DNA of 64,000 nucleotides from Oxytricha trifallax (taxonomy: Eukaryota; Ciliophora; Spirotrichea; Sporadotrichida; Oxytrichidae): assembly GCA_000711775.1 (NCBI GenBank), contig ARYC01017223.1, positions 62,001-126,000 on the forward strand, given 5' to 3'. The notes beneath the pieces are model-generated. The model did not search any database, had not been told where the DNA came from, and saw only the letters and a list, made by a program, of their open reading frames with translations. Below are positions 47,811-59,189 of the stretch, one piece after another (within the stretch, counting starts at the first letter, position 1; every line of letters starts with the position of its first letter). A program made the translations under genes and the position numbers.

Positions 47811-50800
47811 ATGATAAATAAATCAACAACCCAGAGTGGCAACGGGGGTCTCACCGGAGGCAACCCTGTTCCCACTCAGTCCGCTTTCGACTCCTATGTT
47901 TACGCTCGACAGCATCCCTAAGTCACCCAAAACCTTGACAATTCTTTTAGCAAAAGTTTTTTATATTTCTTATGATCAGGGGTTTTGGGGAATGGAATTT
48001 AAACTATTTCATTAAATTAAACTAAATTTATTTAATTTTTAATTCAAATAGTGCCTACTAAAACTAAGCATATTTTGCCAATAGAAGCTAAATGATTTAA
48101 ATTTAATTAGTTTTAATAATAAAAAAATATTATATGAATTAATTGAAATTATTAAAAACTATATTATTGAAATACATTTGAAATGGGAAAATTCAAAAAT
48201 AAAAAAGAGATGTTTTTTTTAAATTATATATAACAGCCAGTAATTAGGAGTGTTCTAAATTCTAATTTGATTTATATTATTTTAACAGTAATCTATTTTA
48301 AATTAAAAATTATTAATTAAATCAATTAATTATATATAATTAGTGGTCTAGTGGTCTGGCCATAGTTTTTGGTGGTCTAGTGGTCAGGTGGTCTGGCCGG
48401 GGTGAATAACACGGTACTTACTAATGAAACTTTTTCAAAATCTCTTGTGACATGTTCAAGATTTTCAAGGATGTTCATTCTGAATCGGTAGAAGTTAATA
48501 TCTGGGAGATAAGCATCAGCAGCAGCGGAGTCAGTGTTGAATGCATCGGTGACAGTCACGTTGATGTAGTATTGATCTCCATTTACTTCGTCTACAATAG
48601 GTGCATCTTTAGCTTTTATACGGTGGACCATAAAAATTCCGGCCAGACCACTAGACCACCAAAAACTATGGCCAGACCACTAGACCACTAATTATATATA
48701 ATTAATTAATTTAATTAATAATTTTTAATTTAAAATAGATTACTGTTAAAATAATATAAATCAAATTAGAATTAAGAACACTCCTAATTACTGGCTGTTA
48801 TATATAATTTTAAAAAACATCTCTTTTTTATTTTTGAATTTTCCCATTTCAAATGTATTTCAATAATATTCAATGATGCAGTAGTAAGTCTATAATAGTT
48901 TGAGGAGAGATTCTTAAAATTAGAAATATATTTGTGTTTATATTTAAGATTTGAAAACTAATAACTTTTATAGATAAACTAGTGAAACTTAAAAATTATA
49001 AGGATATATATATATATATATATATTTTTTTATATATAAAAAATGAATCATTTTCCTGAAGTTTTTATTTATAACATTAAAAAGTTAAAAATTAGGCAAA
49101 ATTATAATAAAGATATATTGTAACTCTTAAACAATTATAATAATATGCCGGAGCCCAAGGAAACTAAATCCCACTGAATCAAACATTCCAGAATATCGAA
49201 TACTACCAGAAGCTTGGCCAGCCAAACTTCCAAAACTCATTAAATAATTTTTCCAATAATATTGAATCATTAAATTTTGGTAAATAAAGTAAACAATTAG
49301 AAAGAGTATCTTTTGTTGGTAAATTTGTTAAGAAAAATATTTTTAAGTTTATTTCATTTATTTTATTGTAGTATTTGGGGTGCTCAGATCCCTATCGACT
49401 AATTACGATAAGGATTTGTCGGAGTTAAAAATTCCACTGCTGTATATTTTTAAGTTTTAACATAAATATATTTATAGGTTAAGATTAACATTAACTAAAT
49501 ACTTTAAGTTTTTTAAACTTTTAAAGTATATTTAATTTTATAATTTATTTCTGTATATGGGGATAACTAATAAGTTAGTTAAAATAGTCACTTATCCATT
49601 AGGGGACAGCCTATGTAAACTCAATAGAACTTGGCCTTCTAGTACTTCCAAAACCCAAGCCAGAGAGACCTAGCTACTGCAGCTTCTTATTTATAAACAG
49701 GAGCTTATCAGTTCAATAATAGCGCGGCCATATCTATCATAAAAATAAAATTTATTTCTATTTTCAATAATTCATTATCGGAAAATGTCATTAAATTTAC
49801 CCACTCGCCAAGTACTACTAATTAAGTTTATTATAATAATTTCTCAAAATGTAAATATTATTTTAATTTTTAGATAATTAGGCAATAATATCAATTATAA
49901 TAACTCAATAGGGTAGGCTTACAAATAAGATTTACCATAACCTAATTTCTCACAGTTTAACAAGACCTTCACTGATGTACTCGATTCACAGCAGCAACAA
50001 TAGTATTGTTTAATTGAAATGTATCATACTTTGTTTTAAAGTTAAGTTTATCATTCTTTAAATTTTGCTATTGTAAATTACAAAATATTTTATTATTAGA
50101 ATAGTTACTTACTAATGCCCCTTTTCGATAGCACCCCCAGTAAAACCAGCAAACAGCTCAAAACCACAATGAGACTTCACTCATTACTCCCTATAATTTT
50201 TTATTTTCCTTTAGATTTTTAAATTCTTAAAATTTTTAGACTTGTTGTATAGATATAACAATTTGAAAATTACTTATAAAATTGTATGAATTTCATCTTA
50301 ATGGAATTACTTATTAGTCTTTTATTTTATTTTAATATCATACATACATCACATCATTAATTTACGTTAATTTTAACTGTGTTATTCATATATTTTTGAA
50401 ATTATTCTAATCAAGGCCTCTTAATTTCCTCATAATAATATTGTTGGGGATAGAAAGGTTATTGATAAATTTTATATTAAAACCATAAATTATCAAATTA
50501 ACTAAATTATAAAGAGACACCACGTGTCAGTATTGTATGGTTTGTCAAAGAGAGATGATCTAAAATGATATTCAAAATTTCAAATAATTTACATATATTT
50601 TTCAGTTTTATATGAAATCAGAGTTATAAAAGCAAATTTAGTAAAATTATAAATATATTTCGTGTTCAACCCTATCACTGGAAAATATTTACCTCTTCAC
50701 TAGGCCTGCCTTGATATCCTAGGCATGAACACTGGCTTCGTGAGAATAAACTAATTTGTTTCTCAAGGCTCTTAAAATATTGAATAAGCTGAAGGCCAAA

Positions 50801-51712
50801 TTTTAAACAATAAAATCTCAGTAGATTTATAAGTTATCTCTCATTAGCATTCCCCTAAAAATTCTATAAATTATAATAATGAAAAAAATCTTCTTGGAAT
50901 TTATTTTCTTTACTCATTACTTGACTTTACCTCAGATTATTTTATCAACCTCTTATCCTTATTAATTTCAATTAAAAATTAACTTTTTTCCACATGATTT
51001 CTTCCCATAAAAAGTATTAGTAAGTAATCATAGACCGTAATTTTAATCGATAAAATTATATCAAACTAATTCTAGTACAATTATATTTGATCAGAGCGAT
51101 TTGACACTCGAGAGAGTCAACCAAGAAATTAACAATTTCAAAAATTTAACAGGAGAAAGTGGCAATTTCTAGGCCCTAGCTTTTTCTGAAATTTATCGAT
51201 TTATTAAGATTTGCTCTAACGCTCCTAATCTGAATCAAGAAATTTCTTTTACTATCTAATAGCCTCAATTTTAAGTCAAGTTGAATATTAAAAGAGAATC
51301 TGACTAAACAGTCACCGGAGCTTCATTGATAATAAATGGGATGATAGATGTCTCTGAGTACATCCGAACGCAAAAGTTTGACTAGCTCATCACATTTTTA
51401 TGTTTAAATTACTATTAAGATTCAAGGATAATATGAAATTTAGCAAATAAAATTTTACATTTGAAGCCCAAAGTCAAGATGACATATTACTAGAGATTTA
51501 ACTTGTTATTTCCAAAGTCCCTGTTAATGATAATATTTCAGCCATTCAATAGGACTTAATAAGAATTAGAGATTTCAGCTTTATTATCGCCTACTTAAAG
51601 AAAAATGAAGTCCAAGAAAATCCAGCTTTTCCAGAGAAGGTAATGAAGGAAGAGAACAAGGGATCGCCCATTAACATTTAGAAAATATTCAACAATTTGA
51701 TAAAATACTTAT
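47811..51712 (+). CDS. Gln/Asn-rich protein with C-terminal folded region, multi-MDS
   Basis: ATG at 47811. Segment 1 reads TTQSGNGGLTGGNPVPTQSA and YVYARQHPQVTQ. IES 47931-49158 (pointer CCCAA) joins in frame to GNQIPLNQTFQNIEYYQKLG. Later segments: RGQPMQTQQNLAFQYFQNPS (49600), NYNNSIGQAYKQDLPQPNFS (49880), a piece at 50125-50200 (TAQNHNETSLITPYNF), FNPITGKYLPLHQACLDILG (50660) and a C-terminal region from 51070 (LTLERVNQEINNFKNLTG; SGNFQALAFSEIYRFIKI; VTGASLIINGMIDVSEYI), with an IES near 51390-51440, ending EVQENPAFPEKVMKEENKG (about 51710). The stop is unclear. The layout (Gln/Asn/Tyr-rich, then helical) recalls some nucleoporins, but that is speculation. Confidence 0.6.
48161..48869. 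mobile_element. 709-bp inverted-repeat element enclosing a coding fragment
   Basis: Arms 48161-48400 and 48639-48869 are near-perfect inverted repeats (about 230-240 bases). Outer ends start ATATTATTGAAATACATTTG; inner ends carry tandem copies of TGGTCTAGTGGTC and end TGGCCGG. The left arm has one extra 8-base unit. The 238-base centre is GC-richer and encodes a peptide on the minus strand. No transposase. The high arm identity suggests recent origin. It resembles a non-autonomous TIR element that captured a host gene piece. Confidence 0.88.
48401..48638 (-). CDS. Coding fragment inside the inverted-repeat element
   Basis: The minus frame reads RIKAKDAPIVDEVNGDQYYI, NVTVTDAFNTDSAAADAYLP, INFYRFRMNILENLEHVTRD, FEKVS, followed at once by GTAAGT, a 5' splice-like site. 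The peptide looks like genuine protein with normal composition, unlike the flanking arms. It has no plausible start and stop of its own. Either it is an MDS of another gene trapped in the element, or a captured exon. Family not recognised. Confidence 0.6.
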
Positions 51713-52529
51713 AAATATATAAAATAAATTCAAGAATTATTATAATAAATAATTTTAAATCCAATTTTTTACGAGCTTAGTTAAAAAATATATATATATT
51801 TTTTAGTTAGCTCGTGATATAACTAAAGTAACTTTTATATAAAACTTATTTTTGTTTTTAATTACGACTTATAATATTTTCTTTTGAGTTGAAACTATTA
51901 TTTCAATAAATATTTCTAATCTTTAAATCTGACATACATGATTGGTTTATTTTTTAATAAGAAATAATAAAAACTTAGACATTAAAATGCAAACACATTT
52001 AATAAATACATAACTTCATATTTTATTATTTAAAGTTATTCACTTGAATAACTCTTAAAAACATAACTATATTTAAACATAAAATAAACACGAATATTAT
52101 AAATCATGATTTTGATTATTTACTCATTCACTGGTAAATCTTTATAATTTTACATATCGACTTCCAGCTACAACAAAGATAAACTTAATTAAATACACTT
52201 AATATATAACTATTATAATTTATAAATCATCAATAAACTGTTTTTTCAAATGAAAAATTAAAATTTAGTTCTCCGTGTTTTAGAATTAAAACCCTTCCCA
52301 AAATCCTTATTTATCCACCTCAACTGTCTATACAGACGACATTTTTTAAAAGAAAAAAGCTTATTCAATATAAGAGAGATAACTCTATGACTACAGAAAT
52401 GACTGTTATTTTTATTTATATAAATTTATTTTGAATTTTGAATATTTTTGTTAATGTTCAAGCAATTAAATTGACTGTGACTCTAAAACTTAACTGTCTG
52501 GACTAACCTACTTCAACACTATTGACTCT
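51713..52529. other. AT-rich spacer, possible upstream PUF segment at its end
   Basis: Mostly very AT-rich and featureless. From about 52450 the PUF frame is already open (CDSKTQLSGLTYFNTIDS), so the true start of the Pumilio gene may be upstream of its first ATG. Confidence 0.45.
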
Positions 52530-54290
52530 ATGAGTTAATCCACTGCTTAAAAATCAAATGGTACCCCAGAGAAAGCTCAAGGATTCTTCCCTCCCCCAGG
52601 TTTCCCATAGTAAATGGCCAATTAGGGTAACAACTCCATTTAAATGAATCCCTTCATTTGTTTCAACCCAAATTCCAATGAGTTTGTACCAAGAAACCTC
52701 AACACTACTACTCTAGCTATTACTGACTCAGCTTAAAAACATCACCCTCAACCAAGAAGAGTAAGCTCAAACAACAGCAGCGATGAAAGCATGAAATCCA
52801 AGTCACAAAAGGGTGTTTAACCATAAATTTAAATTCATCATGGCTAAATTATTGCCAGAGTCATTACTAAAATAGGGTCTAAGGAATACCAAAAGCTCGT
52901 TGAAAGAGCTAACCCAGAAATTATTGAACAAATTGTTTTAGAGATTGAGAACAACTTCTCTGACCTCCTTGTTGACCATTAATTCATATTTTATTAATAA
53001 ATTAAGTTAAAAAAATAATTATTAATAGCAGATTACGGTAACTACTTCTGCCAGAAGCTATTCCTCAACATTAATTCAGAGCAAAAAATGAGACTTCTTA
53101 AGACTTTGAACTAAATTCATGTTAATCCAGAGGACATGAGAGAAAAAGTCAGTAAAAAACGATTAAAGACTAAATTCTTGTTTGTTTCACAAGACCAAAG
53201 AGGTACTCATGCTATTCAGACTTTCTTGGAAGTCCTCTAAGAACATCAATTCAAATTGGTAATTGCTGACATTATTCAAAAAGATCTTCTCAAGTATGCT
53301 TATAACAAGAACTCAAACCACGTTGTCATTAAATTCTTGAAGTTGACTGAAACCCAACCATACTTGGATAAGATTTATGAACTTTTAGTTTAAAACTTTG
53401 AACAACTTGCCTAAGATGCTAATGGCTTACCAATTTTAGAATTTATGATTATTTAAAAGCAAAATGTTTAATATTATTCATTCATTGTGAAGATGGCCAT
53501 TCAAAAGTTCAATAATCCTGAGCTTAACTAAAAGATTGTTTAAGCCATGAATAGAAATGCAATGGCTCTTTGCTAAAACGCATATGGTAACTATGCTCTC
53601 TAAGTTGCCTTAGAATACTGGAATCCTGAAAACTGTGAAGAATTTACCAAGGAGTTTATTCCAAACCTCCAACAACTAGCTGTCTAAAAGTTCTCTTCAA
53701 ATGTCATTGAGAAAGCACTTGATAAAGCAAGATAAGCTATGATTATACTTTTTTTAATATAACCAGTTGTTGAGCTTTTTGCAAATGAAGTATGCAGAGG
53801 AGACATGCTCAGAGTCTTGGTAAGAGTGAACTATGGTTACTATGTCGTTGAGAGAATTCTCATGAACTGCAAAAACGAGGAGCTTAACCATAAACTTAGA
53901 TCACTTGCTCAAAAGAATCTTGTACATTTGGGTTCTAATTCACTTAGAAATAAGTGGCTTAACATGCTTGACAAGTCCTAAAAGGGGTCTCTAAGCTTGA
54001 AGCATTCTTGCAACAACCAAATTAATTATAAAAGGCTTATAAAATACTTTTTAATATTATTTTAATTGAATTATCTGAATTGATATTTCCCTACTCGATT
54101 TTTAATCAATCATAATAAGGCATTTATAAACCTTGTGAAAGGTGGTGAAGATGACAAGAACGATCGACAGCATATGGACGATTACGAAGACTACACCGAA
54201 AACGACTACACTCACTACAGTCAACAAGAGACCTACGAATCTTCTTACAACAAAACCATGAAGAAAGGTCACTACATTGACTACGATTGA
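52530..54290 (+). CDS. Pumilio/PUF RNA-binding protein
   Basis: Post-transcriptional regulator binding 3' UTRs. ATG at 52530 (MSQSTAQKSNGTPEKAQGFF). A low-complexity N-terminus is followed by PUF repeats with the expected spacing: DYGNYFCQKLFLNINSEQKM, QRGTHAIQTFLEVLQEHQFK, KNSNHVVIKFLKLTE, ANGLPILEFMIIQKQN, AYGNYALQVALEYWNPENCE, FSSNVIEKALDKA and NYGYYVVERILMNCKNEELN. The fourth is atypical. IES 52982-53035 (pointer ATTA) and one near 53740-53763 interrupt it, with another near 54010-54125. The acidic Tyr-rich tail (DYEDYTENDYTHYSQQE) ends at TGA 54288-54290. The domain is essentially complete. Confidence 0.9.
52982..53035 (+). other. IES, pointer ATTA
   Basis: ATTA at 52978-52981 and 53032-53035. 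Removal gives LLVDHYGNYFCQKLF, a normal PUF repeat start. Confidence 0.8.
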
Positions 54291-54559
54291 GCTTAAGCTG
54301 TCGTTTGATCAAGAAATTATTGATCAAATACTTAAAATAGCATTCTGAATGAGAGACTATAACATTTTGGAATAGCTTAATAACTAAATTTCATCTAAAA
54401 CTGAGTAAACTTTATAAAAGTGGGCTAGCCTTATAGAGTCACTTATTTATTTTTGCAATTAAATCTTATATGTAAAATATAAACTTTATATATCTATTAT
54501 ACACTAGTAAATTTAAACTTCTTATTATTACAAAAACATCATCCTTAAGTAGAAAGCAT

Positions 54560-54800
54560 GCCAAAAAAGCCCATAGGAAGCTAAGGAAATTCTTTGAACT
54601 CATTCAAAAGAGTTTATTAAGAAATATTTTAGTTTTCTTAGGTTTACTTGACAAGCTCTATCGAAAAATATTATCAAAGAAACTAAAGCCTAACAACGAA
54701 GAAGATGTAATATTTCAAAAATTAATACTCAAAGCCAGATTTATTAATTATATAACCTAATCCGATGACGTATAAAAAACTATATAATCCGTTTTATATA
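54560..54800 (+). CDS. Weak small coding region
   Basis: A plus frame from ATG near 54560 (MPKKPIGSQGNSLNSFKR) reads on as VYLTSSIEKYYQRNQSLTTK before becoming AT-rich. It has no family match and no clear stop. It lies between the PUF gene and the katanin C-terminal block and could be a segment of another split gene. Confidence 0.3.
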
Positions 54801-54967
54801 ATTATATATTAAAAACATCACTCATGCGACAACGCACAAATATTTTTACTTATAATCCTATCAAATTTCTTGAGTAAATTTTGCCAATTTTTCTCTCAAA
54901 TACTCATTAAAATTTCTTTTTTACGAATAAAAAAATAAAAACCTTTATAGAATTTCAAATTTTGAAT

Positions 54968-55650
54968 CTAGTAGAAGAATGAAAACAGAACTCTTGATTT
55001 AGTTAGACGGACTAATTAAATCCTCTAATGAGAGAGTTTTCTTATTGGCAGCAAGTAATTTACCTTGGGAATTAGATACTGCTCTGCTTAGAAGATTGGA
55101 AAAACGTATCCTTGTGCCAATTAAAATTGATATAATTGTACTTTGGTGTGAAATTCATAAGAAAAATAAAATGTTATAAATAATATCAATGCCACTACCT
55201 AGCAAAGAAGCGAGAGAAGACATGCTTATGAAACTTGTACCTGCAAAAATGAGCGATAATATTGATTACAGTGAATTTGCAACGAATTTAGAAGTAAGTC
55301 GTTAAAAATATATCATTGACTTGAATTTCCACTACAAGTCCAAACACATATAAAACAACAGTATGATATTAAACCATTTTTTCTATTAGGGCTATTCAGG
55401 AAGTGATATTCGTTTGGTTTGCAAAGAAGCTGCTATGAAGCCCCTACGTCGCTTAATGGAAAATATAGAACTACAAACTGATTTTAATACGATAAACTGG
55501 AGTGTCGCTGCTGACCCTAAATCAATCCCCTCCCCTGGTCCAGTTACTAATTAAGACTTTAAGAGCGCTTTATCTACTACTAAAGCAGCTGCACATACAT
55601 AACACTTGAGTAAATATCAAAAGTGGATGGAAGAATTCGGATCATTTATA
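54968..55650 (+). CDS. KATNAL2: Katanin-like AAA ATPase (KATNAL2), C-terminal block
   Basis: Starts with pointer CTAGTAGAAGAAT and encodes [14 protein letters not shown], sensor-1 region [14 protein letters not shown], arginine-finger [11 protein letters not shown], then across IES 55120-55194 (pointer TGCCA) [11 protein letters not shown], and after a GT-AG intron (about 55294-55389) [20 protein letters not shown] (sensor 2) and the C-terminal helix [12 protein letters not shown] typical of katanin/Vps4-type ATPases. Upstream sequence is AT-rich with no start. The final stop is not certain; in-frame TGA first occurs at 55798-55800. It continues exactly where the 14.0-14.5 kb block ends. Confidence 0.93.
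55120..55194 (+). other. IES, pointer TGCCA
   Basis: TGCCA at 55115-55119 and 55190-55194. Removal gives [17 protein letters not shown], as in the family. Confidence 0.88.
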
Positions 55651-56193
55651 TATCAATTATTTTTATTTAAACCAGAAGTATATTTTTAACCAATCCAAAT
55701 AATTTATCTCTAATAAAATATATTGAATCAGTATGATGATAGAGACTAATAAATCTTTGGATTTTGGATATAAAAAGACTCCCTAATATTTCATGTGTGA
55801 TTAACTTAGATTATCCCTCTTTAACTTAAATTTAGAAAATATGATATTTGAAATGTATGAATAGTATGAGATTTAATTATTAATTAAGGGAAGCGTGAAT
55901 GTGTGATTAATAGAGCGATAGACTACATATATAAATATAAAAAGTAATATTGGAGAATCTTGTTATAAAATATTGAATTGAAGAGAGAAAGACATTCATT
56001 CGTTCATAATATAAAGTATGAATTTATTTGAGGTTCTTTTACAAGAATAATTGGGAAAAAAGAACTATTATAAAATATTTTCATAAATTCGTGGGAAACG
56101 ACTGCTTATCAATATCTTCGCTGCTAATCAATCCTTTTAACAAGCTGACTGCCACTTGGCTTGTTTAGGTGCGAATGGCATTTGATTGTGTGC
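55651..56193. other. AT-rich spacer between convergent genes
   Basis: Holds the 3' end region of the katanin-like gene and of eL28. No other feature seen. Confidence 0.5.
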
Positions 56194-56931
56194 TCATTTC
56201 TTCTCCTCCTTCTTGGCGGCGGTACCCTTGACGTGGGATCTGGCAGAAGCATTAAATGACTTTATTTTAATAGGATCCAATCAGTGCTTCAATCTAAATG
56301 TAGAGAAGCATAAAAATAAGCATGAAGTCTTTGCACTCTCTTGAGAGCAAGGGTTCTGGTTCTCTCTGAGATGTGAGTGAGGTTCTTGACAACTTTTGCG
56401 ATTCTGTTGACGCCTCTTCTGACTGGTTGAGCTGAGTAGACGGCACCACTGGTTGATGACTTCTTGGCCTTGGCGATCTTGTTGTGGGATTTGTGTCTTT
56501 TAAGGAGTGAGAACTCGGCCTTCTTGCCCTTACCCTTTTATTTTCATATACAATAACAGGTTTAGAATTTTTAATCAAAATGAGTGTCATTTTTAATATA
56601 AATCAATATTTCAAGGAATAATTAACGATTGGATTTAAGAATATGCTTCTGATAAAAATGCTTATAGAAGAATTATATAAAGAATCTATAGATAAAAAAC
56701 CTTATCTCATATCTAAAATTAGAGCATATTTTAAATAATATCCTTCTTTGTGCTGACCTTAGCGACTTGAACACCAACAGCTTGGTTGTTGCTGAGACCT
56801 GATTGAGAGGCATTGTGGAACCCGGTGAGGTTGAGGGGATCGTGTGTGAATTACTGACCGTTGAACTTAACCAAGAAAGAGTTGTTCTTCTTTGTCAATT
56901 GCCACAATACACTGTTGGGAAGCTTTACCAT
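56194..56931 (-). CDS. RPL28: 60S ribosomal protein L28 (eL28)
   Basis: ATG at 56931: MVKLPNSVLWQLTKKNNSFL, then NGQQFTHDPLNLTGFHNASQ, matching the eL28 N-terminus (W-x-x-x-x-x-N-S-F-L; DPxNL). IES 56538-56745 (pointer AAGG) joins VSTKKG to KGKKAEFSLLKRHKSHNK. A basic stretch follows (NRIAKVVKNLTHISERTRTL), then RVQRLH and, across IES 56253-56323 (pointer ATGCTT), ASARSHVKGTAAKKEEKK with TGA 56194-56196. Length of about 150 residues is right for the family. It is a structural protein of the large ribosomal subunit. Confidence 0.88.
56253..56323 (-). other. IES, pointer ATGCTT
   Basis: Plus-strand AAGCAT at 56247-56252 and 56318-56323. Removal gives VQRLHASARSHVKG in the eL28 frame. Confidence 0.85.
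56538..56745 (-). other. IES, pointer AAGG
   Basis: Plus-strand CCTT at 56534-56537 and 56742-56745. Removing 208 AT-rich bases gives VSTKKGKGKKAEF in frame. Confidence 0.8.
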
Positions 56932-57267
56932 CTGACTATAAAATGAGTTATATTCTTTCCATATTTATTAGCGAAGAGCCTTACCTTATGTAATTAATAA
57001 TTAAATAATAAATCAATCATAGACCAGCAAGTTTATATTTTATAAAATGTTATAGATAAATGCGAGAATATCTCTGTTTGAATTACCCAGATTTTTATGT
57101 ATTCAGAAGATATTTTTTTTTAAGTTTATTTATCACATTACATTCCATTTTTCATATCTCTTTCAATTTAAAGATTCCTTCAAAAAGTATAAGAATTTAA
57201 ATCTCATATTTTTTAATATTTTTCCTCATTTTTAGTAGTATAACTTTTTGCAAATTTTTCACAGATA

Positions 57268-57280
57268 GAATCTGACATTT
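57268..57280 (-). other. Inverted pointer copy for the katanin gene
   Basis: Minus-strand AAATGTCAGATTC, identical to plus-strand 14029-14041, 43 kb away. Confidence 0.92.
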
Positions 57281-58491
57281 GGGTTATCATTGATAATTTC
57301 TCTTTAGATTGTCAAAGCCAACTCCTTCAACTCAGGGTTCCAGGAGTAGTCTGGCAACGGTTTGATAATCCTATTTTCAAAGAATTCATCCACTTAGTCA
57401 ACTTCCTCTTTCTTCAAGTTTTTTATGTTTTTACCCTCTAACATAAATGGATTGTCTTTTAGTTCTTCTTGTTATTGTGAAATATATATTAAAACATATT
57501 TGTAAATGAATGAATGATAATGGAAATGTTAAATTAAATCATAGTTGTTTTTTCATAAGAAAAACAAAGAAAATAAATACATGTATAATTATTTCATATT
57601 TATTGTGTTAATATTATTTAAAATTATACAATATGAGTGTTTGTTAGTACTAGCCCCAGTAGAAGGCTAATTCGTTTTTTACTTACCAAGTGGAGCTTTA
57701 CCTGAATTGTAGGAAGTTGAGGAGGGAGCTTTATTCAGAATACCGCCCACTGCTGCCTAATTTTGAATATTGTATGTTAAATAATGATAATAAATATTAT
57801 TTATAATTTATTGACATTGATTTCTCTCAACAGATACCTTTGAACTATGATAGTTGCAAATAAAACTTAAAATTTATCAAAAGTTAAATTCTATGAGATA
57901 TCTTCTTACAATATTCTGCTGTTGATTATTCTACTGCATTTAATCTCTGCTTTAATTAACTTGTGAAGAGGCAGATCCAATTTTAGGTAAATTTACTCTT
58001 TATTTTTTAGGGTCTACTTCGTTCTAATTTTTTCTTATGAGCACGGGCTTTCTTTGAAATTTCATCTCATAGTACTCCTCGAAATCTTAAACGATGTAGT
58101 ACAGATCGATATTCACTCAAATTTATTTATTTTAATATATGGGGAAATTATTTTTTAGTCCTATTTCTTAGACTAATTGATCAATTAATTAATTCAACAA
58201 CAATAAGAAATATAGATTTTTTATAAAATACTGCTTAATTTTAAAGAAAAGAGATATATTTCATTTATGTATATTAATTTTTAAATTATATATATATATA
58301 TATATATTGTCTGCAACTTCCCATTTATCCAATCCTAAATTGCATTCTCTCTGCAAAGAATTTGCAGCATCAATATACCCACAGTTAATCAGATGTTTCT
58401 ATATCATCACTAAAATGTTTCTTTTTCTCTCACTCGCCCTTTTTTCTTCGTTTAATCGGGACTCACCCTCTGCTTTGTATTTTAGTAACAT
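57268..58491 (-). CDS. KATNAL2: Katanin-like AAA ATPase (KATNAL2), N-terminal block, inverted
   Basis: ATG at 58491 (MLLKYKAEGESRLNEEKR). A LisH motif follows (NILVMIQKHLINCGYIDAAN, SLQRECNLGLDKWEVADNI), closely matching human KATNAL2 (GYIDTANALEQETKLGL...CDNIDL). Then DLYYIVQDFEEYYEMKFQRK, a Gln-rich linker, AAVGGILNKAPSSTSYNS, and LKELALTIQREIINDNPNVR. Inserts: IES 58114-58308 (AATAT), IES 57772-57915 (AATATT) and a GT-AG intron (about 57468-57686). It ends at the minus-strand copy of AAATGTCAGATTC (57268-57280). It is on the opposite strand from the rest of the gene, so joining requires inversion. Confidence 0.93.
57772..57915 (-). other. IES, pointer AATATT
   Basis: Plus-strand AATATT (self-complementary) at 57766-57771 and 57910-57915. 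Removal joins QQQNI to QNQAAVGGILNKAP in frame. Confidence 0.8.
58114..58308 (-). other. IES, pointer AATAT
   Basis: Plus-strand ATATT at 58109-58113 and 58304-58308. Removal gives WEVADNIDLYYIVQDF, matching the conserved CDNIDL of the family. Includes a (TA)n run. Confidence 0.85.
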
Positions 58492-58671
58492 ATTTTTGCA
58501 ATTTATATATAATTTGAAAATTTATAAAGTGAAATATAAGTAATTTAATTTCAAATTATCGTGAAAAACTGGATAATAATGGTTATAATATTCAACATAA
58601 AATAAAATTATAACATAAAATATTTAAAGAATTTTATGGATTTTCTTATAATATAAGAAATTTGATACAAA

Positions 58672-59130
58672 ATGAGCAATTAGACCAATAAGCCTGGCAG
58701 TTCTCTCACTATGTATCTCCTCAAAGGTTTTCTGAATATGATGGCAAGTAAGTACACTTTTGTCGAAATGCAAGCTATTCCCCTATTTCGTGAAATTTGA
58801 GGGTTTATTATGAGATTGTGAAGGATTCTACCCATTTTGTTGACTTCCATAAGTGTCTATAATAATATGTTTATTATTATATAGTCATTATATATATCAA
58901 TAAAATCATATGTTAATATGTATTTTAAATTAATCGGCATAAATTTCAAATTATAGATAGTTAGAATTGGTGTTTAGTTGAGTGTGACCACTCCCAATCA
59001 AAGGCGATTAGAGCATGGTGTCTGTATTATTCGAATGTATTTTTTGTAATTTATTATTTTAAACATCACCTTGATTGTTCGTTTTAGGTTTTTCATTTAA
59101 TTAATTATTTATAAAATATTGTAAAATATA
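58672..59130 (+). CDS. Small interrupted plus-strand gene, uncharacterised
   Basis: ATG at 58672 gives MSNQTNKPGSSLTMYLLKGF then LNMMA, followed by a GTAAGT-like site. Later open pieces read VYYEIVKDSTHFVDFHKC (about 58810-58858) and VRIGVQLSVTTPNQRRLEHG (58960-59020). The pieces are short and the joins unproven. No family match. It lies head to head with the katanin N-terminal block. Confidence 0.4.
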
Positions 59131-59189
59131 GATAATATAAGAATTAATGTAAATATATTTTAAATATGAATAGGTTTTTAGATTTGTTG

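Larger units (their letters stand above)
47931..49158 (+). other. 1.2-kb IES containing an inverted-repeat element, pointer CCCAA
   Basis: CCCAA at 47926-47930 and 49154-49158. Excision joins HPQVTQ to GNQIPLNQTF in frame. The insert includes the 709-bp inverted-repeat element and a (TA)n run near 49008-49024. Confidence 0.7.

Noticed and set aside
47820..47925. GC-rich patch as a tRNA-like element
   Set aside because: It translates cleanly (SGNGGLTGGNPVPTQSAFDS) and joins in frame to the next segment through pointer CCCAA.
56294..56590. Arg/Ser-rich frame in the eL28 region
   Set aside because: A shifted-frame shadow of ribosomal protein eL28, whose true frame is conserved.
58307..58543. 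Plus-strand frame with signal-like hydrophobic stretch
   Set aside because: Antisense shadow of the katanin LisH segment.
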